From NCBI RefSeq assembly GCF_002127585.1, contig NZ_NEGZ01000047.1:13967-46166 (forward strand): 32,200 bases of DNA, given 5' to 3'. Of this stretch, positions 1-7,945 are shown piece after piece. The position numbers and the translations under genes were made by a program. Positions within the stretch are counted from its first letter, which is position 1. Each line of letters opens with the position of its first letter. This DNA comes from Janthinobacterium sp. GW458P (GTDB taxonomy: Bacteria; Pseudomonadota; Gammaproteobacteria; Burkholderiales; Burkholderiaceae_D). The notes under the pieces were generated by a model that saw only the letters and a program-made list of their open reading frames with translations, made no database searches and was not told the origin of the DNA.

Positions 1-184
1 CCTTCCAGCTGCACGAGCCGGTGCAGTTCACGCCATGCGTGGAACGCACGATCTTGTCGTGCTGCCAGCGCTGGCGGTAGGCGTTTTCCCAGGTGCGGTC
101 TTCATCGACCACGGTGCCATGGCCGTTTGAAAACGGCTCGGCGGGCTTGCTAAAAAATTTAAGACGGTCCAGAAAGTGACTCAT
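1..184 (-). CDS. narG: Respiratory nitrate reductase alpha subunit, N-terminal fragment (runs off left edge)
   Basis: Only the first 61 codons are present. The translation begins [11 protein letters not shown] and contains [20 protein letters not shown] followed by [14 protein letters not shown], the highly conserved N-terminus of membrane-bound NarG. The HGVNCTGSC stretch supplies part of the ligand set for the first iron-sulfur cluster. NarG is the molybdenum bis-MGD catalytic subunit that reduces nitrate to nitrite on the cytoplasmic side, with NarH, NarJ and NarI expected beyond the left edge. The ATG at 182-184 has a strong ribosome binding site, GGAGG, four bases upstream. The gene points the same way as narK1 and narK2 but is separated from them by a carbonic anhydrase gene and an opposing small gene, so it probably has its own promoter in 185-436. 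Confidence 0.93.
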   Translation of the reverse strand, partial: MSHFLDRLKFFSKPAEPFSNGHGTVVDEDRTWENAYRQRWQHDKIVRSTHGVNCTGSCSWK

Positions 185-436
185 GCTACCTCCACATTGC
201 GCCGCAGGAGCGGCGCCAGGTCATAAAAACGCTGCAAGCAGGATGGCTCAAGCGTCGATACAAGCAGTCTATCGATGCGCCGTGCCCGGCGGTATTGGCA
301 AGAAGTCGGTTTCCGGCACCAGGAATGCATAGGCGCGTAGTCACCCGGATAGTCACTATTGCCTATGGGCGGCAAGTCCACGCTGCGGTATATCTGTCAC
401 CATCGCTGCCACTATCATTCAACCAGGAGAAAAACC
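185..436. promoter_or_regulatory. Divergent intergenic region between narG and a small unknown gene
   Basis: This 252-bp non-coding stretch must hold the narG promoter and that of the plus-strand gene at 437. It contains an imperfect inverted repeat at 252-278 (GCGTCGATA, 9-bp spacer, TATCGATGC; 8 of 9 arm positions pair), a tandem direct repeat TAGTCAC at 338-344 and 350-356 (12-bp period), and a short palindrome ATAGTCACTAT at 349-359. I see no good FNR box (TTGAT-N4-ATCAA). A 66-codon minus-strand ORF here has no credible protein features and is not called. Confidence 0.45.
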
Positions 437-808
437 ATGTCCATTACCGATTACGCCAGCCTGCTGCGCAGCGCCCGCAGCCAGGAGCAGCCGCAACGCC
501 TGCTGTTCACCTTTACCCAGGCGCAGGCCCAGCCCGGCGGCCAGGGCCGCTCGCTGACGCCCGTGATGTGCGCCGACAAGCTGCCCGATGAACTGGGCAG
601 CTTTGAAGCGTTGGAGGAGGAATCGAAACAGATGCAGACGCACTGGGACGTGGTCTTCGTGGCCGGACTGGCGGGGCGCGCAGGCTTGCCGCCCGCCCCG
701 GAGGATTGCGAAGCGCCGCTGCGCGCCATGGTGACAGCCATCGAGCAAGGCCGCATCGACAGCCTGCTGGCGTTTGACCGCAGCGGGGATTTATTGCGTT
801 TTAGCTGA
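437..808 (+). CDS. Conserved hypothetical protein, 123 aa
   Basis: Function not recognised. The start at 437 (MSITDYASLL) is chosen over the in-frame ATG at 359 because CAGGAGAAAAACC directly precedes it; the upstream 26 codons look non-coding. The protein is small and soluble, with no signal peptide or membrane segment, a central acidic stretch (ELGSFEALEEESKQM) and a WDVVFVAGLAGR strand-like core. My recollection is that similar small proteins in Oxalobacteraceae carry a dubious automatic label as a ribonucleotide reductase subunit; nothing here supports that enzyme activity. The gene runs opposite to its nar neighbours, and its last 18 bases overlap the 3' end of the convergent carbonic anhydrase gene. 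Confidence 0.75.
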   Translation: MSITDYASLLRSARSQEQPQRLLFTFTQAQAQPGGQGRSLTPVMCADKLPDELGSFEALEEESKQMQTHWDVVFVAGLAGRAGLPPAPEDCEAPLRAMVTAIEQGRIDSLLAFDRSGDLLRFS

Positions 809-1489
809 ATCCGGCCACGGGCGTTCATGCAAATGACGCGCCCGTTCTATAGGGCAGACCAGCGGCAAAAACTGCTGCTGGCGCGCCGAATACGCCATCA
901 GCGCCCCGCTGTCGATATCAAAATACCAGCCATGCAGTTTCAGCAAGCCCTGCTCCACCCGGCGCTTGAGCCACGGGTAGGTCAGCAGGTTGTCCAGCGA
1001 CTGCAGGATGCTGGCCAGTTCGCACGCGTGGTGCTGCTCTTCCGACGAGCGGTGCGCCAGGTCGCGCCGCACGCGTTGCGCCACCGGCTCGGCAATGCGC
1101 ATCCACTGTCCCACGAAGTCCGTTTCCTGCTCTTCGGAGCGCGGCTGCGGCTGCAGCAGCGCGCGGATGCCGCCGCAGCGCGCATGCCCGAGCACGATGA
1201 CCCTGGCCACTTCCAGCTTGCACACGGCGAACTCGATGGCCGAGCTGACGCCGGGCGGCGCCTCGGGCGTGCACGGCGGCACCAGGTTGGCGATATTGCG
1301 CACAACAAACATGTCGCCCGGGTCGCTGCCCGTCAGCAGCATGGGGTCGACCCTTGAATCGCAGCAGCCGATCAGCAAGGTCGAAGGCCGCTGCCCGTCG
1401 CGCAGGCTGTCGTACAAGGTCTGCGGCTCGCTGAAATACTGCTGCTGAAACAGGCTGAAGCCGTTGACGAATTTTTCCAGTTCTTCCAT
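791..1489 (-). CDS. Beta-class carbonic anhydrase, 232 aa
   Basis: A zinc enzyme interconverting CO2 and bicarbonate, expected in the cytoplasm. The family signatures are intact: CCDSRVD at residues 42-48 gives the zinc ligand Cys42 and the Asp44-Arg46 dyad, and GHARCGG at 101-107 gives the ligands His102 and Cys105. Length fits the Can/CynT-like family. The ATG at 1487-1489 (MEELEKF) is preferred over the longer ORF starting at 1513 because AGAGG lies about six bases before it. It sits downstream of narK2 on the same strand, but a terminator-like hairpin (1514-1544) separates them, so cotranscription with narK2 would need read-through. Its 3' end overlaps a convergent small gene by 18 bp. 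Confidence 0.93.
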   Translation of the reverse strand: MEELEKFVNGFSLFQQQYFSEPQTLYDSLRDGQRPSTLLIGCCDSRVDPMLLTGSDPGDMFVVRNIANLVPPCTPEAPPGVSSAIEFAVCKLEVARVIVLGHARCGGIRALLQPQPRSEEQETDFVGQWMRIAEPVAQRVRRDLAHRSSEEQHHACELASILQSLDNLLTYPWLKRRVEQGLLKLHGWYFDIDSGALMAYSARQQQFLPLVCPIERARHLHERPWPDSAKTQ

Positions 1490-1513
1490 GACTACCTCTG
1501 ATACTGTAAACAA

Positions 1514-1544
1514 CGCCTGACAAGTGCGACCTGCCAGGCGTTTT
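1514..1544 (-). terminator. Terminator-like hairpin after narK2
   Basis: The arms CGCCTGACA (1514-1522) and TGCCAGGCG (1532-1540) form a nine-position stem with one mismatch. On the minus strand the hairpin is followed by TTGTTT, a modest U-rich tail. It starts just past the narK2 stop codon (1551-1553) and ends just before the carbonic anhydrase start. Confidence 0.55.
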
Positions 1545-1550
1545 GCTCAA

Positions 1551-2948
1551 TTAACAAGGCATCGGCGCATTTTTACGGGCGTAGCACCACCAGGTAATCG
1601 CGATGCAGCTCACATAAAAGCCGATGAAGCACCACAGGGCCGCGTCGGGGCTGCCCGTCAGCGCAATCGAGGTGCCATAGCTTTTCGGGATGAAGAAGGC
1701 GCCGTAGGCCGCCACGGCCGACGTGAAGCCCAGCACGGCCGCGCCTTCCTTGTTGGCGTCGACGATGGCCTGCTCCTGCGCCGCCTTGCCCTTGCCGGCC
1801 GCCGCGCGCTGGTGCTCCGTCAGGAAGATCACGGGGATCATGCGGAAGGTCGAGGCATTGCCGATACCCGTGCCGGCGAACAGCAGCATGAACATCCAGA
1901 AGAAGCCGTTGAAGCTGCCCGCAGCGTGCACACCTGCGCCGCCTTGCGGCATGAAGTACAGCACGCCCAGCACGGCGCCTATCATCAGCAGGAACGACCA
2001 CAGGGTGACGCGGGCGCCGCCCAGTTTGTCGGAAATCACGCCGCCGGCCACGCGCGCCAGGGCGCCGACCAACGGTCCCAGGAAGGCGTAATCGAGCGGA
2101 TTGACGTCAGGGAACTGGATCTTGATCAGCAGCGGGAACGCGGCCGAGTAACCGATGAAGGAGCCGAAGGTGCCCGTGTACAGCCAGCACATGAGCCAGT
2201 TGTGCTTGCGCTTGAAGATCACGGCCTGCTCGGAAAACGAGGCCTTGGCCGACGCCAGGTCATTCATGCCGAACCAGGCCAGCAAGGTGCTCAAGGCGAT
2301 GAACGGCACCCAGATGAAGCCCGCGTTTTGCAGCCACATGTCCTTGCTCACGCCATTCTTCACCCAGGTGAGCGAATCGCCGCCCCAGGCGCCGAAGACG
2401 GCGAACGTGATCACCAGCGGCACGACGAACTGCACCACCGACACGCCCAGGTTGCCCAGGCCCGCATTCATGCCCAGCGCGAAGCCCTTGCTCGCCTTCG
2501 GATAGAAAAAGCTGATGTTGGCCATCGACGAGGCGAAATTGCCGCCGCCGAAGCCGCACAGCAGCGCCAGGATCAGCATGGTCGGATAACCGGTGTTCAC
2601 ATCCTGCACGGCCAGGCCGATGCCGATGGCGGGGATCAGCAGCGAACCCGTGGAAATGGCCGTCCAGCGGCGGCCACCGAAAATCGGCACCATGAACGAA
2701 TAAAAGATGCGCAAGGTGGCGCCGGACAGGCCCGGCAAGGCCGTCAGCCAGAACAGCTGGTTGTTACTGTAGGTAAAACCGATGTTGGGCAGGTTGACCA
2801 CCACCACGCTCCACACCATCCACACGGCGAACGCCAGCAGCAATGCGGGAATCGAAATCCACAGATTGCGCGCGGCCGTGGCCTTGCCCGTGCTTTGCCA
2901 GAAGCTCGGCGTTTCCGGCTCCCACGTATTGATCATGTAGCGGCTCAT
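1551..2948 (-). CDS. narK2: NarK2-type nitrate/nitrite transporter (MFS), 465 aa
   Basis: Inner-membrane transporter of the nitrate/nitrite porter family, with about 12 membrane segments. Nitrate signature 1 is present at about residues 132-170 (GFGGGNFASSMANISFF, then GMNAGLGNLGVS) and signature 2 as AGTGIGNASTFRMIP. Arg80 (GATLRIFY) and Arg299 (ALARVAGG) match the substrate-binding arginines of E. coli NarK (Arg89, Arg305). The family exchanges nitrate for nitrite, which suits a partner of the nitrate reductase. The ATG at 2946-2948 overlaps the narK1 stop codon (ATGA) and has AGGAGT upstream, so translation is likely coupled. The N-terminus MSRYMINTWEPE replaces a longer ORF whose first 27 codons lie within narK1. 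Confidence 0.93.
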   Translation of the reverse strand: MSRYMINTWEPETPSFWQSTGKATAARNLWISIPALLLAFAVWMVWSVVVVNLPNIGFTYSNNQLFWLTALPGLSGATLRIFYSFMVPIFGGRRWTAISTGSLLIPAIGIGLAVQDVNTGYPTMLILALLCGFGGGNFASSMANISFFYPKASKGFALGMNAGLGNLGVSVVQFVVPLVITFAVFGAWGGDSLTWVKNGVSKDMWLQNAGFIWVPFIALSTLLAWFGMNDLASAKASFSEQAVIFKRKHNWLMCWLYTGTFGSFIGYSAAFPLLIKIQFPDVNPLDYAFLGPLVGALARVAGGVISDKLGGARVTLWSFLLMIGAVLGVLYFMPQGGAGVHAAGSFNGFFWMFMLLFAGTGIGNASTFRMIPVIFLTEHQRAAAGKGKAAQEQAIVDANKEGAAVLGFTSAVAAYGAFFIPKSYGTSIALTGSPDAALWCFIGFYVSCIAITWWCYARKNAPMPC

Positions 2949-4246
2949 GCTTGTACTCCTGCGGGTTGATTGATGGGCGCCGCGCGCAGCGGCTTGAACG
3001 AGAAATGCATCCAGACGAGGGAAACGCAAACGGTGCCGTACAGGAGCATGAAGGAGCTCGAACGCACGCCGGTGAAGTCCACCAGGGCGCCGAACATCAC
3101 GGGCAGGATGAAGCCGCCCAGGCCGCCGGCCAGGCCGACTACGCCCGAGACGGCGCCGATGTTGTCGGAAAAGTCATCGCCGATGAACTTGAAGACGGAC
3201 GCCTTGCCCACGGCCATGGCAATGCCGACGATGAACAGCAGCACGGTGAACCACAGCGGCGACAGGCCGATATGGAAGGCCAGCGGCCCGGTGACGGTTT
3301 CCACGACCATCTGCGTTTGCGGATACGACAGCAGGAAGAAACACACCCAGCACACCCACATCACGGCCCACGTCACCTTGGCGGCGCCGTATTTGTCCGA
3401 GATCCAGCCGCCCACGGCGCGCAGCACGCCGCCCGGCAGCGAGAAGCAGGCCGCCAGCAGCGCCGCGTGCTTCAGGTCGAAACCGTATTCGGCCACGTAG
3501 TACTTCGTCATCCACAGGGCCAGCGCCACGTAGCCGCCGAACACCACCGAGTAGTACTGGCAGTAGCGCCATACGCGCGGGTCTTTCAGCACCTTCATTT
3601 GCGCGGAAAAGCTCTCGCCCGATGGGGCCAGGTGCGATTTGTCCGTGAACGAAAACAGCCAGAAGATGATGGCCGTGGCCAGCATGGCCACCGCATACAC
3701 CTTGGGCAGCATCTGCCAGCCGAAGGCGGCGACGATGCCGGGAGCGACGAACTTGGTCAGCGCGGAACCGGAGTTGCCGGCGCCGAAGATGCCCATCGCC
3801 AGGCCGCGGCGCTCCTTCTCGTACCAGCGCGCCACGTAGGGCGTGCCGACGGAAAAGGAACCGCCCGCCAGGCCCACGAACATGCCCAGCACGAGGAAAT
3901 GCCAGTAGGCGGTGGCGTAGGAGATCAGGTAGATCGGCACCACGCTGGCCAGCATCAGCAGGAAGAAGACGCGGCGTCCGCCGTATTTGTCCGTCCAGAT
4001 GCCCAAGGGAACGCGCACGAGGGAGCCCGTCAGCACGGGCATGGCGGCCAGCAGGCCGAATTGTGTTTCAGTCAAGCCCAGGCTGGTCTTGATGGGGATG
4101 CCGAGCACGGCAAACATCATCCAAACCGCAAAGCAGATGGTAAATGCGAAGGTACTGCTGATCAATACGGATGCCTGCTTGCGCCGCATGCCCGGTTCGA
4201 CTGCCTTGTTAATACTGTTGTTCTTAGTGCCATCTAGGGTAGCCAC
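2945..4246 (-). CDS. narK1: NarK1-type nitrate transporter (MFS), 433 aa
   Basis: Inner-membrane nitrate porter, first gene of the narK1-narK2 pair. In other proteobacteria the NarK1 type acts as a proton-nitrate symporter that starts nitrate uptake, with NarK2 exchanging nitrate for nitrite; assigning those roles here is by analogy. Visible features are about 12 hydrophobic segments, the MFS loop GIWTDKYGGRR (residues 82-92), the binding arginine in TGSLVRVPLG (Arg78), and a signature-1-like GLAGGSFSVGTPYVARWY followed by GIFGAGNSGSALT. A GTG start at 4244-4246 is chosen because GGAG lies seven bases upstream and the length then fits the family; the ATG 19 codons later is an alternative. The stop overlaps the narK2 start by four bases. 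Confidence 0.9.
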   Translation of the reverse strand: MATLDGTKNNSINKAVEPGMRRKQASVLISSTFAFTICFAVWMMFAVLGIPIKTSLGLTETQFGLLAAMPVLTGSLVRVPLGIWTDKYGGRRVFFLLMLASVVPIYLISYATAYWHFLVLGMFVGLAGGSFSVGTPYVARWYEKERRGLAMGIFGAGNSGSALTKFVAPGIVAAFGWQMLPKVYAVAMLATAIIFWLFSFTDKSHLAPSGESFSAQMKVLKDPRVWRYCQYYSVVFGGYVALALWMTKYYVAEYGFDLKHAALLAACFSLPGGVLRAVGGWISDKYGAAKVTWAVMWVCWVCFFLLSYPQTQMVVETVTGPLAFHIGLSPLWFTVLLFIVGIAMAVGKASVFKFIGDDFSDNIGAVSGVVGLAGGLGGFILPVMFGALVDFTGVRSSSFMLLYGTVCVSLVWMHFSFKPLRAAPINQPAGVQA

Positions 4247-4471
4247 GATGTTTCTCCATGAATGCACTGGCCGTCTGGCCAGCCGTCCCGACCAGCTTAC
4301 GTGGCAGAGGCGAAAGGCACTATCGGCCACAGGGTGATTCTGGGAAGGCAATCTGGATAGCCGCATCGGCAAAAGTGACTAGATGGCGCGGTGCGGGCCT
4401 AGCCTGGATGGCGGGTGTTTTACAAACCGGCGCATTTTTGGCACACTCGGCGCCTGGAGAAAAGGAACGGC

Positions 4472-4918
4472 ATGCAGAATAGGCACGAAGCAGACGAGAT
4501 CATCACCCGCGCGGCCCAGGCTGGCGATGTGGCAGCCATGCTGGCTTGCGATGCCTATGCCCAGGCGCACCCGGAGCGCGGCGAGGCCGTGCGCGCCGCC
4601 GTCGGCAAGGGGCAGTGCCAGGTGGCCATCCGGGCCGGACAGATGGCCGGCTATGCGCTCCTGCACGACGACTTCTTCGGCCACGATTTTGTCTCGCTGG
4701 TGGTGGTCGCGCCCGCGCACCAGCGCCGCGGCGTGGGATTGCGCCTGCTGGCGGCCGCCGCGCACGCGTGCACGACGGCCAAACTGTTTACGTCGACGAA
4801 CCAGTCCAACGGCGCCGCGCAAGGGCTGTTCGCCAGCGCGGGCTTCGTGCGCAGCGGCCGGATCGACCATCTCGACGAGGGCGACCCTGAGCTGGTGTAC
4901 GTCAAATTCCTGCCTTAG
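4472..4918 (+). CDS. GNAT-family N-acetyltransferase, 148 aa
   Basis: A single GNAT domain fills the protein. The acetyl-CoA pyrophosphate-binding loop is seen as VVVAPAHQRRGVGLRLL, with the Q-R-R-G-V-G motif at residues 84-89, followed by the typical C-terminal pattern (TSTNQSNGAAQGLFASAGF) of small GNAT enzymes. The acceptor cannot be told from sequence; it could be a protein amino group, an amino acid or a small amine. The start at 4472 has AAGGAACGGC upstream, better than the ATG at 4415. The gene is divergent from narK1 across 225 bp with no obvious FNR or NarL site, and looks functionally unrelated to its neighbours. Confidence 0.87.
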   Translation: MQNRHEADEIITRAAQAGDVAAMLACDAYAQAHPERGEAVRAAVGKGQCQVAIRAGQMAGYALLHDDFFGHDFVSLVVVAPAHQRRGVGLRLLAAAAHACTTAKLFTSTNQSNGAAQGLFASAGFVRSGRIDHLDEGDPELVYVKFLP

Positions 4919-5005
4919 TCCCGTCTCATCCCGACGGCGTATGGTGCGGAAGGCCAAAGGCGGCTATGCTGTCGCCACGATCAATCAACGCCCACCACAT
5001 CACGC

Positions 5006-5383
5006 ATGGATTATCTGAGCCTCAAGCATTTTCACATGGGCTGCGCCGCCGCCAGCGGAGCGCTGTTCCTCTTGCGCGGCGCCTGGATGCTGCGCGCCTC
5101 GCCCGCCTTGCAGCAGCGCTGGGTAAAAATCCTGCCGCACCTGATCGACACGGCCCTGCTGGCCAGCGCCATCGGCCTGGCCGTGTGGAGCGGCCAGTCG
5201 CCGGGCAGCCAGCCGTGGCTGGCCGCCAAGCTGTGCGCGCTGCTGGCCTACATCGTGCTGGGCACCATCGCCCTGAAGCGGGGCAAGACGCCGGCCGTGC
5301 GCGGCGCCGCCTTCGCGGCAGCCGTGCTGGTATTCGCCTACATCGTCGCCGTGGCCGTTACCAAACAGGCATGGCCGCTGTAG
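5006..5383 (+). CDS. SirB-family integral membrane protein, 125 aa
   Basis: A small inner-membrane protein with four predicted hydrophobic segments (roughly residues 10-30, 44-62, 72-90 and 98-118) and short loops. The N-terminal YLSLKHFHMGCAAASGALFL, the LRGAWML segment and ILPHLIDTALLASAI match the SirB family (named after a Salmonella invasion-gene regulator locus), whose biochemical role is unknown. The start codon has only a weak ribosome binding site, but no better in-frame start exists. It is convergent with the siderophore receptor gene, 15 bp away. Confidence 0.85.
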   Translation: MDYLSLKHFHMGCAAASGALFLLRGAWMLRASPALQQRWVKILPHLIDTALLASAIGLAVWSGQSPGSQPWLAAKLCALLAYIVLGTIALKRGKTPAVRGAAFAAAVLVFAYIVAVAVTKQAWPL

Positions 5384-5398
5384 CACCAGGTAAGCGCA

Positions 5399-7861
5399 TC
5401 AGAAGAGGTAGCGCAGGGTGACGCTGGCATTGCGCGGCGCGCCCCAGTAGCCCTGGTTGTACATGCCAAGCTGGCTGTAGTAATGCTTGTCGAACAGATT
5501 GTTGACGTTCGCCTGCAGCGACAGCTGACGCGACAGCGCATATTTCACCATCAGGCCGGCCACCGCATAACCGCCCTGCTCCACGCGCTCGACACCGTTC
5601 GGTCCCGTGGCATCGCGGTAAGCGCCGCTCTGCCAGTTCACGCCGCCGCCCAGCGACAAGGCGCGCCAGCCGCCAGGCAACTGCCAGGTGGAAAACACGC
5701 GCGCCAGGGTCTGCGGCACATAGCTGTTCAGGCGCGCGCCCGTGTTGTCCCCGGCCGCCGCGTGCGACACGCTGGCCGAGACGTTCCAGCCCTTGGCCAG
5801 CTCGCCCGACATGTCCAGTTCCACGCCCTTGCTGGTGGTGCCCGAAGCCGCGTAGTACGCCTGCGTCAGGGAGTTGCCGACAACATGGCCCGTGTCTTCC
5901 TGCGCCAGGCCATCCTGCGCGATGCGGAACACGGCCAGCGCCGCATTGAGTTTGCCGCCGAAATACTCGCCCTTCACGCCCGCCTCCGCATTCTTGCCCT
6001 GCACGGGGTCGAGATAGCGGCCGAACCGGTCCTGGTAGCCCTGCGGCTTGAAGATCTTGCTGTAGCTGGTGTACAGCGCGTGCTGCGCATCGATATCCCA
6101 TACCAGCCCCGCGTACGGTGTGACGGCGTGCTTGGCGTAGGCGTAGCCGCCACCCCAGTCATCGATATGATCAGCCTTGTAGCGGCTGTAGCGCGCGCCG
6201 ACGATCAGCTTCAAGGGGTCGGCCAGCGAAAAGCGCGCCGTGCCATAGATGCCGCGCTGCTGCACCGTGTCGAGCAGCTTCCAGCGCGAGAAATTCGGGT
6301 CGTTCCAGTCCGGCTCCGGCGTCACGCCCTGCCATTGATGGAAATTGCCGTAGTCGACGCTGCCACCGGCAATGCCGGGGTTGCTGGCGAACTGGTTGCT
6401 GCCCGAGACGCCGAACGCCAGGTCGTGCGTGCGGCCCAGCAGCTGCAGCGGCCCCTGCACATAGGCGTCGACGCTGTCCTGGCGCCGCGTGCCCGAGTAA
6501 AAGCCGGCATAGCCCGTCACGCCCTGGCCCGTGGCCTTGTCCGGCCAGGTATTGGCGAAGAGTTCGGCCGCCGAGTAATTGCCCCAGCCGTGATTCAGCA
6601 TGGCCGTCAGGTTCCAGCCCTTGCCCAGCTCCTGCTCCAGGCGCAGGAAAGCCGTCTGGCTGGTGCTGAACCAGCGGCTCCAGGCGGTCGCCGTGGTGGT
6701 GGAGCGGGAAAACGTGGCCCGTTCGCCATCCGCGTACCACAGCGGCAGGCCGCCGTACATGCCGCCGCGCGGGCGGTTATCCTGGTATTCATAGCCGGCG
6801 ATCAGCACGCTGCCGGGCGCCAGATCCGCCTCGACGGTGGCATACGCCATGGCCTTCTTGCCATGATACAGATTCACATACGATTCGCTGTCCTGGTAGC
6901 TGGCCACGACTCTTGCGCGCACCTTGCCGTCGGCACTCAGGGGCGTGGACAGGTCGGCGCTGGCGCGCGCATTGTTCCAGGAACCCAGGCTCAGGGCCGC
7001 ATTCCCGGCCAGCTGCCTCGATGACGCGCGCTTGCGCACCAGGTTGATGGTGGCGGACGGCTCGCCCGCGCCCGTCAGCAGGCCCGTGGCGCCGCGCACG
7101 ATCTCGACCCTGTCGTAGGCCGTCATGTCCAGGGTGCTGTCGCCCACGTTGAATGCATTGTCGACCGTGGTGGGTATGCCGTCATACTGGTAGCTGGCGA
7201 TGGAAAAACCGCGCGCGAAGAACGAAGTGCGGTCGCTGTCGTAACGGTTGATGGCGATGCCGGCCGCGTTTTGCAGCACCTCTTCCACCGTTTGCAGGTT
7301 CTGGTCATCCATCTGCTGGCGCGTGACCACGCTGACGGCCTGCGGCGTCTCGCGCACGGACAGGCCCAGGCGCGTGGCCGAGCGCATGCTCTGCGTCGTG
7401 TACGCGCCGCTGCCTTCCGTCGCGCCGTTCGCATCAAAGCGGGCGCTGACCTTCATCTCGGGCATGGTCTGGCCGCCATCGGCCGCTGCCGCGTCGAGCA
7501 CATAACCGCCATTGGCCTGCGGCACGGCGCGCAGGCCCGAGCCGGCGACGATGGCGCCCAGCGCTTCTGGCACGCTGTAGCTGCCCGCCAGGCCGGCGCT
7601 GCGCTTGCCCGCCAGCGCCGCGGCCTGATAGGAAATCATGGTGCCCGTCTGCTGGCCGAAGCGCACCAGCACCTGTTCCAGGGTGCCGGCCGGTATCTCC
7701 AGCGCGATGCGCGCCGCGTTCGCGGCCTGGGCCGCTGGAGCCGAGATGAAAGCGCCGCTGGCGGCGAGCAGCCACAGGGCGTGGCTGACGGCCAGCGCCG
7801 CCACGCTGCGGCGGCAGGTACTGGAAGCGGAAGAAACGTGAATAAGTGTTGTGCTGGGCAT
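5399..7861 (-). CDS. TonB-dependent siderophore receptor with STN signalling domain (FecA/FpvA-like), 820 aa
   Basis: Outer-membrane receptor for a ferric siderophore that also signals to the sigma/anti-sigma pair just upstream. In order: signal peptide ending APAAQA at about residue 46; STN domain at about 51-123 (RIALEIPAGTLEQVLVRFGQ through GGYVLDA); TonB-box region near EMKVSA; plug at about 168-275 (RETPQAVSVVTRQQM, DRVEIVRGATGLLTGAGEPS); then the beta barrel ending in the terminal Phe of RYLF. The sequence resembles the hydroxamate and catecholate receptors of Pseudomonas and Bordetella; the ligand cannot be assigned. The ATG at 7861 is preferred (AGGAAA upstream) to an in-frame GTG at 7897 that lacks a ribosome binding site. 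It lies 84 bp after the fecR-like gene on the same strand. Confidence 0.93.
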   Translation of the reverse strand: MPSTTLIHVSSASSTCRRSVAALAVSHALWLLAASGAFISAPAAQAANAARIALEIPAGTLEQVLVRFGQQTGTMISYQAAALAGKRSAGLAGSYSVPEALGAIVAGSGLRAVPQANGGYVLDAAAADGGQTMPEMKVSARFDANGATEGSGAYTTQSMRSATRLGLSVRETPQAVSVVTRQQMDDQNLQTVEEVLQNAAGIAINRYDSDRTSFFARGFSIASYQYDGIPTTVDNAFNVGDSTLDMTAYDRVEIVRGATGLLTGAGEPSATINLVRKRASSRQLAGNAALSLGSWNNARASADLSTPLSADGKVRARVVASYQDSESYVNLYHGKKAMAYATVEADLAPGSVLIAGYEYQDNRPRGGMYGGLPLWYADGERATFSRSTTTATAWSRWFSTSQTAFLRLEQELGKGWNLTAMLNHGWGNYSAAELFANTWPDKATGQGVTGYAGFYSGTRRQDSVDAYVQGPLQLLGRTHDLAFGVSGSNQFASNPGIAGGSVDYGNFHQWQGVTPEPDWNDPNFSRWKLLDTVQQRGIYGTARFSLADPLKLIVGARYSRYKADHIDDWGGGYAYAKHAVTPYAGLVWDIDAQHALYTSYSKIFKPQGYQDRFGRYLDPVQGKNAEAGVKGEYFGGKLNAALAVFRIAQDGLAQEDTGHVVGNSLTQAYYAASGTTSKGVELDMSGELAKGWNVSASVSHAAAGDNTGARLNSYVPQTLARVFSTWQLPGGWRALSLGGGVNWQSGAYRDATGPNGVERVEQGGYAVAGLMVKYALSRQLSLQANVNNLFDKHYYSQLGMYNQGYWGAPRNASVTLRYLF

Positions 7862-7945
7862 GCGGACTGTTTTCCTGAAAGTGAATGAAGGGTTCACTTG
7901 CTATGTCACGCGAAAATCGCAAACCCCTCACTTTTCAGAAAATAT

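Noticed and set aside
181..381. 66-codon minus-strand ORF upstream of narG
   Set aside because: It overlaps the first bases of narG, has no ribosome binding site or family resemblance, and lies in the regulatory region.
1524..4237. Two long plus-strand ORFs (481 and 428 codons) opposite the narK genes
   Set aside because: His/Gln/Arg-rich translations typical of the antisense of membrane protein genes; the narK motifs on the minus strand explain the region.
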